From: Bacillota bacterium
Lineage (GTDB): Bacteria; Bacillota; Clostridia; Christensenellales; CAG-138
Length of the DNA stretch: 7,650 nucleotides
Direction of reading: 5' to 3'
Assembly: GCA_023435855.1 (NCBI GenBank)
Contig: JAEZLG010000042.1
Span: 1 to 7,650 of the forward strand
The position numbers and the translations under genes were made by a program. The notes beneath the pieces were generated by a model. It saw only the letters and a program-made list of their open reading frames with translations. It was not told where the DNA came from and did no database searches. Below, one piece after another: positions 1 to 6,733 of the stretch. Position 1 is the first letter of the stretch; the number at the start of each line of letters is the position of its first letter.

Positions 1-534
1 GTTGTCATTGCCTTCGCTCTTGCATGCAATCCGAAAATTCTTATCTGCGATGAGCCGCCCACCGCGCTTGACGTTACCATTCAGGCGCAGATATTAAAGC
101 TTCTCAAGGACTTGAAGGAAAAATACAAGCTCACGATTATCTTCATCACGCACGATTTAGGTGTGGTTGCAAATATCGCCGACCGCGTGGCGGTGATGTA
201 CGCGGGCGACATAGTAGAGTTCGGCACTGTGGAGGAAATTTACTACGATCCGCGCCATCCGTACACGTGGGCTCTTCTGTCGTCCATGCCGCAGCTCGGT
301 GTGAAGGGTGAAAACCTCTATGCGATCGAAGGATCGCCGCCCAACCTCTTTAAAAAGATAGACGGAGATGCGTTTGCTGCGCGAAACCCCAAGGCGCTCA
401 AGATCGATTTTATCGAACAACCGCCGTATTTCGAGGTGTCTCCCACGCATAAGGCGCGCACATGGCTGCTCGATCCGCGCGCACCTAAGGTGGAGCCGCC
501 GGCATACATCCGCAACATCCGTACCTGCGAGTGA
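1..534 (+). CDS. oppD: Oligopeptide/dipeptide ABC transporter ATP-binding protein, OppD/DppD type (5' truncated by window edge)
   Basis: This is the C-terminal 177 residues of a cytoplasmic ATPase that powers peptide import. The frame is open from base 1, so the start and the first roughly half of the protein (Walker A, Q-loop, most of the signature) lie outside the window. Visible are the segment after the signature (VVIAFALACNPKILICDEPP), a Walker B with catalytic Glu (ILICDE), the D-loop (ALDV), the H-loop (FITHDLGVVANIADRV) and the peptide-transporter C-terminal extension (HPYTWALLSSMPQL, then EGSPPNLF). Two details are unusual. The segment after Walker B reads DEPP rather than the common DEPT. 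The extension has GDAFAARNPKALKIDF where many relatives have a cysteine-containing GC.F.PRC motif. The oppF-like gene begins 13 nt after the stop, so the two ATPases very likely pair in one transporter. Peptide specificity cannot be read from the ATPase. Confidence 0.93.
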   Translation, partial: VVIAFALACNPKILICDEPPTALDVTIQAQILKLLKDLKEKYKLTIIFITHDLGVVANIADRVAVMYAGDIVEFGTVEEIYYDPRHPYTWALLSSMPQLGVKGENLYAIEGSPPNLFKKIDGDAFAARNPKALKIDFIEQPPYFEVSPTHKARTWLLDPRAPKVEPPAYIRNIRTCE

Positions 535-547
535 GTGAGGTAAAGCC

Positions 548-1486
548 ATGAACGAAGAACGTGAAGTTTTGCTCAAGGTGAAAGACCTTGAGGTTACTTT
601 CGGCTCGAAGCGCAGGGCATTCAAAGCCGTGCGCGGCGTGAGCTTTCAGATTTATAAAGGCGAAACATTTGGCCTTGTGGGTGAATCCGGTTCCGGCAAG
701 ACCACCATCGGCCGCGCCATTGCACGCATTCACCCCATTTCAAGAGGTGAGATACACTATAAAGGGCAACGAATAGACGGGAAGATTGAAAAGTCGCTCG
801 ATCGAAAGGTCATTTCGGAAATCCAAATGATATTCCAAGACCCCATGGCATCCCTCAATGAGCGTGCAAAAGTAGACTATATCGTCTCGGAAGGTACTTA
901 TACCACAAAAAAGCATATTTCATCCAAAGAACGCATGGGGCTTGTAGAGGAGGCGCTTTTGAGCGTGGGGCTGTTGCCCGAGTTTGCAACACGCTTCCCG
1001 CACGAGTTTTCGGGCGGACAGCGCCAGCGCATCGGCATTGCACGCTCGCTCATCATGGAACCGCAGTTCATCATTGCAGACGAACCTATATCGGCGCTCG
1101 ACGTTTCCATCCGCGCACAGGTATTGAACCTTATGAATAAGCTTCGCAAGGAGCGCGGGCTTACATATCTGTTCATAGCGCACGATCTAAGCGTAATGCG
1201 CTATATATCCGACCGCATTGCGGTCATCCACAAAGGGCAGATCGTGGAGCTGGCTAACTGCGAAGAGCTTTTCTGCCACCCGCTGCACCCATATACCAAG
1301 GCGCTGTTGAGCGCTGTACCTCTGGCCGACCCAGAGCGTGAAAAGAAAAAGAAGCTCATCGTATATGACGCGAGCGTTCACGATTACAGCACGGATAGGC
1401 CTGTGTGGACCGAGGTTTCACCCGAGCACTTTGTATTAGGTAACGTTAAGGAGATTGACGCATATAAAAAGGAGCTAATGCAATGA
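548..1486 (+). CDS. oppF: Oligopeptide/dipeptide ABC transporter ATP-binding protein, OppF/DppF type
   Basis: A complete 312-residue ATPase, the usual size for OppF/DppF, acting at the cytoplasmic face of the peptide permease as partner of the preceding ATPase. In order: Walker A GESGSGKTT (residues 45-53), Q-loop FQDP with Q97, signature FSGGQRQR (154-161), Walker B FIIADE (174-179), D-loop SALD (182-185), and H-loop with H212 in FIAHDLSVMRY. The C-terminal extension carries the family's HPLHPYTKALLSAVP segment. All nucleotide-binding motifs are intact. The GTGAGG at 535-540 is a plausible ribosome binding site 7 nt before the ATG. The stop codon overlaps the next gene's start (ATGA at 1483-1486), so transporter and downstream peptidase are probably translated together. 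No promoter is visible; transcription must come from upstream. Confidence 0.95.
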   Translation: MNEEREVLLKVKDLEVTFGSKRRAFKAVRGVSFQIYKGETFGLVGESGSGKTTIGRAIARIHPISRGEIHYKGQRIDGKIEKSLDRKVISEIQMIFQDPMASLNERAKVDYIVSEGTYTTKKHISSKERMGLVEEALLSVGLLPEFATRFPHEFSGGQRQRIGIARSLIMEPQFIIADEPISALDVSIRAQVLNLMNKLRKERGLTYLFIAHDLSVMRYISDRIAVIHKGQIVELANCEELFCHPLHPYTKALLSAVPLADPEREKKKKLIVYDASVHDYSTDRPVWTEVSPEHFVLGNVKEIDAYKKELMQ

Positions 1487-2304
1487 AAAAAGCGCTGATA
1501 CATTTGCCGATAGCGCCCTTCATGGTGAAGCCTTCGGCGGAGGGAGAGCTAGACGACGAGGGTCTGTACGGCATGACGGTGCAGATCGTCGAGAAAGCTA
1601 AGGACGGTTTTTATAAAATTATAACCCCTTACCGCTACGAGACCTATGTGCATCAAGACGCACTTTGCTTTTCTGAAGGCGAGCTTTCAGCTTATGTAAA
1701 CAGCCCGCTTAAGACCGTTTGGGCGGCACATGCAGATTGTATGGCATCGCCAAGCTATCAATCTACAAGGCTTTTAACGCTGCCGCGCGGTGCACTTGTT
1801 ATGGACTTGGGCGTATGTGAAGAAAACGATGCCTGGGAGAAGCTCTGTCTCATAGGCGGGCAAGAGGCATACATGCGAAAAAGCCATCTCGGCCCCTATT
1901 ACACGGAGCAAAACGGCACGGAAGAGGAGTTCCGCGATGCGGTTGTAAAAACAGCACTGTTCTACCTCGGTACGCAGTACCGCTGGGGTGGAAAGACCAT
2001 GGACGGCATTGACTGTTCCGGGTTGGCGGGGATTGCATATTATCTAAACGGCGTTTCCATCTACCGAAACGCACAGCTTGTTGAGGGATTCCCCGTACGC
2101 GAAATCGCGCGTGCGGATATGAAAAAAGGCGACTTGCTGTTTTTTAAAGGTCATGTTGCTGTTTATATGGGCGACGGGCAATATGTGCATGCAACCGGAC
2201 GCGCGAACGACGACGGCGTGGTGGTCAACAGCCTAGAACCGGGAAGGCCCAATTACCGCAAGGACCTCGCCAACGGAATACTGAAGATCGGCTCTATATT
2301 TTAA
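1483..2304 (+). CDS. NlpC/P60 family cysteine peptidase with N-terminal SH3-like domains (YkfC-like), no signal peptide
   Basis: A 273-residue thiol peptidase. NlpC/P60 enzymes of the YkfC group cut the gamma-D-Glu to diamino-acid bond of murein peptides that have a free N-terminal L-Ala. The C-terminal catalytic domain (about 150-273) has the Cys in YRWGGKTMDGIDCSGL (C178), the first His in KGHVAVYMGDG (H224) and the second in YVHATGR (H236), the usual C-H-H arrangement. The N-terminal half looks like two bacterial SH3-like units (about 28-61 and 79-138). The N-terminus (MKKALIHLPIAPFMVKPSAE) lacks a signal-peptide hydrophobic core, so a cytosolic location is inferred, consistent with digestion after import. 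D177 before the Cys is retained, but the position 18 residues after the Cys, Asp in YkfC as I remember it, is Asn (N196). AAGGAG at 1469-1474 sits 8 nt before the start. The start overlaps the oppF stop. Tandem stop codons (TAA TAG) end the gene. The family is sure; exact substrate is inferred. Confidence 0.9.
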   Translation: MKKALIHLPIAPFMVKPSAEGELDDEGLYGMTVQIVEKAKDGFYKIITPYRYETYVHQDALCFSEGELSAYVNSPLKTVWAAHADCMASPSYQSTRLLTLPRGALVMDLGVCEENDAWEKLCLIGGQEAYMRKSHLGPYYTEQNGTEEEFRDAVVKTALFYLGTQYRWGGKTMDGIDCSGLAGIAYYLNGVSIYRNAQLVEGFPVREIARADMKKGDLLFFKGHVAVYMGDGQYVHATGRANDDGVVVNSLEPGRPNYRKDLANGILKIGSIF

Positions 2305-2332
2305 TAGATTTGCTTGACGAAAGGAAATCCAT

Positions 2333-3715
2333 ATGCCTATAAACGATTCGTTTCGCTATTTGAACATAGGGTTGCCCGAGGATATTTTACGCCGCAAGCT
2401 CTGCGGCGATTTTCAAGGCGCGCTTCGCCTTATCGAGCTGCGCTTGAAAAAAGAGATACCCGAGGCTTTAAGGCAATGCCTTATCGTGGAGCGCGAGCTC
2501 ATTAACCGCCTGGAGGGTGACTATCCGTACAGCCTTGAAGAAGCCATGGCGATTATCAGAAAGGATATTCCCGATTTTACGGAGGAAGAATTCCGCACGC
2601 TCGTGGACGAATTTAAAATCGACTGGATTTATGTAAAAGGTTCGGAGCGCTATTTTGACCGCTTTTACGATACCCTTTTAAAAGTGAATAAAGAATTTGC
2701 CGCACGAGCCAAGGCATCGCACAGCCATGTTGACGGTGAGGACGAAGGCGGCGAAGAAGAGGGCGTGCTTGACCGCGTAATCCGTATCATGAAGGAAAAG
2801 GGCTCGTTTGGCGTAAGGCTCCGTATTAAAGCAACGGTTAAGATTAAGGACGAAGCGTTCACGCCAGGCAAAAAGGTGCGTGTACACATCCCGATTGCGG
2901 CGGATGCGCGTCAGGTAAAAAATATCGTTATACATAAAACCTTCCCCGAGGCATCGTTTATTGCCCCTCCCGACGCCGCGCAGCGTACGGTGTATTTTGA
3001 GGAGATCATGGAGGAGAACCACGAATTTACGGTAGAATACTCTTACGATAACGTGGTTGAATATGTAGAGCCCGACGCAAAGAAGGTAGTAAAAGAGCAG
3101 CCAAGCTTTTTTACAGCCGAGGAAAACCCGCATATTGTATTTACACCTTATATGAAAGCGCTTGCTAAAGAGCTTACCGCACATACGGATAACCCTCTTG
3201 AAAAGGCACGCGCAATTTATGACTTCATAACCCTTAACGTGAAATACTCCTACATGCGCGAATATTTTGGGCTTACGGACATAGCTGAAAACTGCGCGCG
3301 CAACTTCCGAGGCGATTGCGGTGTGCAAGCGCTGTTGTTTATAACGCTCTCAAGGCTTTGCGGCATACCTGCCAAGTGGCAGTCAGGCCTCAACTCTTCG
3401 CCTGAAAGCATAGGCCCGCACGACTGGGCGGAGTTTTACGTCGCCCCTTACGGCTGGATGTTTGCAGATCCCTCCTTTGGAGGAGGAGCACATCGCGTGG
3501 GTGCGGAGCACAGGCGGCGCTTTTATTTCGGCAACCTCGACCCGTACCGTATGGTTGCAAACAGGGAGTTTCAAGCAGCATTCACGCCTGATAAGCTGCA
3601 TTGGCGCTGCGATCCCTATGACAACCAGACGGGCGAGATCGAATACGAGGATAAAGGACTTCTTTATGAGGAATACACGCGCTCGCAAGAGCTTTTGGAG
3701 TGCGTAGAGTTATGA
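2333..3715 (+). CDS. Transglutaminase-like (papain-fold) cytosolic protein with N-terminal helical domain
   Basis: A 460-residue protein with a C-terminal transglutaminase-like domain (about 265-400). The catalytic triad is readable: C329 in FRGDCGVQALLF, H363 in IGPHDWAEFYV, and D379 in WMFADPSFG. Bacterial members are mostly protease- or amidase-like thiol hydrolases, not protein cross-linkers. The N-terminal 125 residues look helical and charged and I do not recognise them as a named domain. An acidic linker (about 129-144, rich in Glu, Asp and Gly) joins them to a probable beta-rich middle region (about 155-255). There is no signal peptide or membrane segment, so the protein should be cytosolic, unlike many exported bacterial transglutaminase-like proteins. 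AAGGA at 2321-2325 lies 7 nt before the ATG. The stop overlaps the decarboxylase start by ATGA. A second amidase or peptidase acting on the imported peptide is the simplest contextual role; the reaction is not shown by sequence. Confidence 0.87.
   Translation: MPINDSFRYLNIGLPEDILRRKLCGDFQGALRLIELRLKKEIPEALRQCLIVERELINRLEGDYPYSLEEAMAIIRKDIPDFTEEEFRTLVDEFKIDWIYVKGSERYFDRFYDTLLKVNKEFAARAKASHSHVDGEDEGGEEEGVLDRVIRIMKEKGSFGVRLRIKATVKIKDEAFTPGKKVRVHIPIAADARQVKNIVIHKTFPEASFIAPPDAAQRTVYFEEIMEENHEFTVEYSYDNVVEYVEPDAKKVVKEQPSFFTAEENPHIVFTPYMKALAKELTAHTDNPLEKARAIYDFITLNVKYSYMREYFGLTDIAENCARNFRGDCGVQALLFITLSRLCGIPAKWQSGLNSSPESIGPHDWAEFYVAPYGWMFADPSFGGGAHRVGAEHRRRFYFGNLDPYRMVANREFQAAFTPDKLHWRCDPYDNQTGEIEYEDKGLLYEEYTRSQELLECVEL
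3697..3700 (+). promoter_or_regulatory. Ribosome binding site fixing the decarboxylase start at ATG 3712
   Basis: GGAG lies 11 nt before the ATG at 3712. The in-frame GTG at 3700 shares its first base with this motif and has no Shine-Dalgarno-like sequence in the 20 bases before it, so it is a poor start. The spacing to 3712 is slightly long, but the ATG also forms the ATGA overlap with the upstream stop, which suits translational coupling. Confidence 0.55.
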
Positions 3716-4968
3716 TAAAAAAGCTTCCGTTTGATAAGGCTAAGATTGAGGAGATTACAAAATCCTACCCCACGCCTTTCCATATCTACGATGAGCAAGC
3801 GCTTCGAGAACGTGCGCGCGCTCTCAAAGCCGCATTTTCGTGGAATAAAGGCTTTCGCGAGTATTACGCGGTGAAAGCCTGCCCCAACCCCGTGTTGCTT
3901 CAGATACTCATGGAAGAGGGCTGCGGGCTTGATTGTTCGTCGTACGCGGAGCTTCTGCTTGCAAAAGCCGTAGGTGCCTCCGGAACGGATATCATGTTTT
4001 CCGCCAACGCCATGCCCGCCGAAGAATTCGTCTATGCGCGAAAGCTTAATGCCTATATCAACCTCGACGATTATTCACATATCGATTTTTTGAAGGAAAA
4101 CGGCGGCATCCCCGAAACCGTGAGCTGCCGCTTCAACCCGGGTGAATTTCGTTTCGGAATCGCCATCATGGGTAACCCCGCCGAGGCAAAATTCGGCTTC
4201 ACGCGCGAACAGCTCACAAAGGGTTTTAAAAAGCTTCAATCCATGGGCGCAAAACGATTTGGGTTGCATGCTTTTTTGGTGAGCAACACAACCGATGCCG
4301 CCTATTACCCCGCGCTTGCAGCGCTTTTGTTTCAAACCGCGCTTGAGCTTCATAAAGAAACAGGTGCTGATATTGCGTTTCTAAACCTTTCCGGTGGCAT
4401 AGGCATCCCGTATAAGCCCGAGGACAAGCCTGCTGACATTGCTCTGATCGGAGAGAAGGTGAAAGAGGCATATGAAGAGGCTTTTGCCGGCACCTCGCTT
4501 CATCCTGCAATTTTTACCGAGCTTGGGCGCTATATGACCGGCCCCGTAGGTTATCTTGTAATGCGTGCCATTCACAAAAAGGATACGCACAAACATTTCT
4601 TGGGCATGGATGCATGTGCGGTCGATCTTATGCGGCCGGCTATGTACGGAACATACCACCATATTACGGTTCTCGGTAAGGAAAACGAACCAAACGACCA
4701 TACCTACGATGTTACGGGCGCACTTTGCGAGAACAACGATAAATTTGCAATAAACAGGGCATTTCCGAAAGTGGATCGCGGGGATATACTGGTAGTGCAC
4801 GATACAGGCGCACATGGCTATGCCATGGGGTATAATTATAACGGTAGATTGAAACACGCAGAGCTTTTGTTACGGAAAGACGGTACGGTAAACATGATTC
4901 GCCGTGCCGAGACCGTGAGGGATTATTTTGCCACGCTCGACATACTTGATTTGGACTTAGGAGAATAA
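3712..4968 (+). CDS. PLP-dependent fold-III decarboxylase, diaminopimelate decarboxylase (LysA)-like
   Basis: A 418-residue enzyme of the alanine-racemase-fold decarboxylases, which also includes LysA (meso-DAP to L-lysine) and basic amino-acid decarboxylases. The PLP-binding lysine is K55 in YYAVKACPNP. The barrel's glycine-rich loop is NLSGGIGIPY, followed by ELGRYMTGP. The C-terminal beta domain supplies the Cys of GALCENND (C339) and the GAHGYAMGYNYNGR segment close to the LysA consensus. One segment departs from LysA: the usual H.H.GS appears as HAFLVSN (186-192), losing the second His and the Gly. The enzyme may therefore be a paralogue acting on another substrate with a D-centre, such as D-lysine or D-ornithine. 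I place the start at ATG 3712 because it overlaps the upstream stop (ATGA); an in-frame GTG at 3700 would add four residues. The next gene starts 1 nt after the stop. Family placement is firm and DAP as substrate is contextual. Confidence 0.9.
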   Translation: MIKKLPFDKAKIEEITKSYPTPFHIYDEQALRERARALKAAFSWNKGFREYYAVKACPNPVLLQILMEEGCGLDCSSYAELLLAKAVGASGTDIMFSANAMPAEEFVYARKLNAYINLDDYSHIDFLKENGGIPETVSCRFNPGEFRFGIAIMGNPAEAKFGFTREQLTKGFKKLQSMGAKRFGLHAFLVSNTTDAAYYPALAALLFQTALELHKETGADIAFLNLSGGIGIPYKPEDKPADIALIGEKVKEAYEEAFAGTSLHPAIFTELGRYMTGPVGYLVMRAIHKKDTHKHFLGMDACAVDLMRPAMYGTYHHITVLGKENEPNDHTYDVTGALCENNDKFAINRAFPKVDRGDILVVHDTGAHGYAMGYNYNGRLKHAELLLRKDGTVNMIRRAETVRDYFATLDILDLDLGE

Positions 4969-4969
4969 C

Positions 4970-5965
4970 ATGGACTTTTATCCACATATATCGCGCATAG
5001 AACTCGCGCAGCTCCCCACACCGCTTTATAAGCTACAAAACATAAGCACAGATTTAAAGCGCAGCATCTACATAAAGCGCGATGATATGACGGGCGTGGG
5101 TTTAGGCGGCAATAAGGTAAGAAAACTCGAGTATCTGCTGGCCGACGCAAAGAATAAAGGTGCAGATACCGTAATTACCACGGGCGGCGCACAGTCCAAC
5201 CACGCCATGCTCACAGCTGCGTGCGCGTTAAAGCTCAACATGAAACCGTATCTTGTATTAAAAGGCCGCGGCGTATGCGAAAAGAAGGGGAATCTGCTTT
5301 TAAACGAGCTTATGGGCGTTGACGTGAGGCTCATCGACAGCGATTCGTATAGGGATGTTTACGCCGCCATGGATGCGCTCGAAGCGGAACTTAAAGATCT
5401 GGGGAAAATTCCGTATTGCATCCCCGTTGGCGGTTCGGTGCCGCTTGGAGCGTTGGGCTATGCGCGGGCTATGCTCGAATCGTTTTTGCAGATGAAAGCG
5501 CTCGGCATTTCTCCCGATCGTGTGGTATGCGCTACGGGCTCAGGAGGCATGCACGCGGGGAGCGTTGTCGGTGCGAAGCTTTATGGCGAAAAGCTATTCA
5601 ACAAGAATGTACAGGTAACGGGCATCGCCGTTTCCGACGAACCCTTCTCTGAAATCGTTTTAGAGCTTGCACGTAAAGCCGCGGAACTTATAAACGAAAA
5701 TATCGTTATCATGCCGAACGATGTGCAGGTATTCGACTATACGGGTGAGGGTTATGCGATAAAAAGCGAGCAGGGGGAAAAGGCGATACGCCTTATGGCC
5801 TCGCGTGAAGGGCTGTTCCTCGACCCGGTATATACGGGCAAAGCGTTTGGCGGACTGATGGATCTTATACAAAAAGGTGTTATTGGCGAAAAAGAGAATG
5901 TGCTGTTTGTATATAGTGGTGGCGCAGGCGGGTTGTTTGCCATCGAGGAAGGCGGGCGGGCATGA
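4970..5965 (+). CDS. PLP-dependent fold-II enzyme, D-cysteine desulfhydrase / ACC deaminase family
   Basis: A 331-residue cytosolic enzyme, the usual length for this family, which breaks down small amino acids by beta-elimination or ring opening to a keto acid and ammonia. The PLP lysine is K49 in GLGGNKVRKLEYLLADA. The substrate-binding GGAQSNHA segment (72-79) keeps the Ser and Asn. The phosphate-binding loop is ATGSGGMHAG (188-197). Two places differ from the members I remember: GGSV (154-157) where GGSN is common, and YSGGAGGLFA near the C-terminus where HTGGAPALFA or HTGGLPGLFA is common. These lie near the active site in the family, so D-cysteine or ACC should not be assumed as substrate. 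AGGAG at 4959-4963 lies 6 nt before the ATG, which is 1 nt after the decarboxylase stop. The stop overlaps the racemase start. The genetic setting suggests a D-amino acid released from peptides. Confidence 0.9.
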   Translation: MDFYPHISRIELAQLPTPLYKLQNISTDLKRSIYIKRDDMTGVGLGGNKVRKLEYLLADAKNKGADTVITTGGAQSNHAMLTAACALKLNMKPYLVLKGRGVCEKKGNLLLNELMGVDVRLIDSDSYRDVYAAMDALEAELKDLGKIPYCIPVGGSVPLGALGYARAMLESFLQMKALGISPDRVVCATGSGGMHAGSVVGAKLYGEKLFNKNVQVTGIAVSDEPFSEIVLELARKAAELINENIVIMPNDVQVFDYTGEGYAIKSEQGEKAIRLMASREGLFLDPVYTGKAFGGLMDLIQKGVIGEKENVLFVYSGGAGGLFAIEEGGRA

Positions 5966-6663
5966 AGAAGGTATGCGGTATTATAGGCGGCATGGGGCCT
6001 TTGGCGACGGCCGATCTGTTCACGAAGATCATCCGAAATACCAAGGCGGATACGGACGGTGCTCATATGCACGTGCTTATTGACAGCAACACCAATGTAC
6101 CCGACCGCACGGCTGCCATATTACACAACGGTCCATCTCCCTTGAAGGAACTTTTAAACTCGGCAAAAACTCTCGAGCAAGCCGGCGCTGAATTTCTCAT
6201 TATGCCATGCAACACGGCGCATTATTTTTATGCGGATCTACAAGCGGGTGCTTCCGTACCGCTTCTTAACATGATTGAAGAGACCGTACATGCTGTTGCA
6301 GCGCGAGGTTTTAAAACGGTTGGGCTTCTTGCAACCGACGGCACACGCGAGGCCGGTATTTATGACTTGCCTTTTGAACACGCGGGTATAACGCTTATAA
6401 AGCCCGAAAAAGAGGGGCAAAAGGCGCTCATGGATATAATCTACAACGGCGTTAAGGCCGGTAAGACAACGTTTGACACAGCAACTATAAAAAAAGAGCT
6501 GCTGAAAATGCGCGAACTTGGTGTCGAATGCTTTGTGCTTGCCTGTACGGAGCTTCCCTTGGCGTTTGCGCAATATGGGCTCGACTTTGAAACGCTCGAC
6601 CCCACGAATGTTCTCGCCCGTGCAGCGGTATGCTTTGGCGGTTATCCTTTGGCAGATCAATAA
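5962..6663 (+). CDS. Aspartate/glutamate racemase family protein (RacD/YgeA-like)
   Basis: A 233-residue cofactor-independent amino-acid racemase, the standard length. It begins with the family's KVCGIIGGMGPLATADLF motif. The two catalytic cysteines are present: C83 in MPCNTAH and C195 in ACTELPL, with E197 next to the second. The numbering nearly matches the cysteine pair known from archaeal aspartate racemase. Such enzymes interconvert L and D forms of Asp or Glu, though relatives act on homoserine or basic amino acids, so the substrate is open. In a murein-peptide pathway it would turn D-Glu into L-Glu; in a D-Lys/D-Orn pathway it would feed the decarboxylase. It is the last gene of the plus-strand run. 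The start overlaps the previous stop by ATGA, and AGGAAGG at 5946-5952 lies 9 nt before it. A hairpin terminator follows 33 nt after the stop. Confidence 0.92.
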   Translation: MKKVCGIIGGMGPLATADLFTKIIRNTKADTDGAHMHVLIDSNTNVPDRTAAILHNGPSPLKELLNSAKTLEQAGAEFLIMPCNTAHYFYADLQAGASVPLLNMIEETVHAVAARGFKTVGLLATDGTREAGIYDLPFEHAGITLIKPEKEGQKALMDIIYNGVKAGKTTFDTATIKKELLKMRELGVECFVLACTELPLAFAQYGLDFETLDPTNVLARAAVCFGGYPLADQ

Positions 6664-6695
6664 GCAATACCGAAATAACCGAAAAAAGATGATAA

Positions 6696-6733
6696 AAAAT
6701 CAAGCATGGACGCTAGCTTCCATGCTTGATTTT
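6696..6733. terminator. Bidirectional intrinsic terminator hairpin between convergent transcription units
   Basis: A perfect 15-bp inverted repeat: AAAATCAAGCATGGA (6696-6710) pairs with TCCATGCTTGATTTT (6719-6733) around an 8-nt loop. On the minus strand the stem is followed by a run of six T, a good terminator for the two genes coming from the right. On the plus strand the downstream T-run is only the four T that also belong to the stem, so termination of the operon may be weaker. The position between two convergent stop codons (6663 and 6815) fits a shared terminator. Confidence 0.85.

Noticed and set aside
157..624. Antisense open frame (155 codons) across the two ATPase genes
   Set aside because: It spans the junction of two clear ABC ATPase genes on the plus strand and encodes no recognisable protein.
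2305..2332. Internal promoter in the 28-nt gap before the transglutaminase-like gene
   Set aside because: No convincing -35 and -10 pair fits in or just before this gap; it holds only the ribosome binding site.
2678..3328. Long antisense open frame (216 codons) opposite the transglutaminase-like gene
   Set aside because: Its product is Cys- and aromatic-rich with no recognisable motif, and the plus-strand frame carries an intact catalytic triad and ribosome binding site. It is a shadow of the real gene.
3700..3711. GTG at 3700 as the decarboxylase start
   Set aside because: It coincides with the last base of the likely ribosome binding site and has no such site of its own. ATG at 3712 is better placed and overlaps the upstream stop.
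4381..4857. Antisense open frame (158 codons) opposite the decarboxylase gene
   Set aside because: No family motif and no ribosome binding site evident; the plus strand here has the conserved decarboxylase segments.
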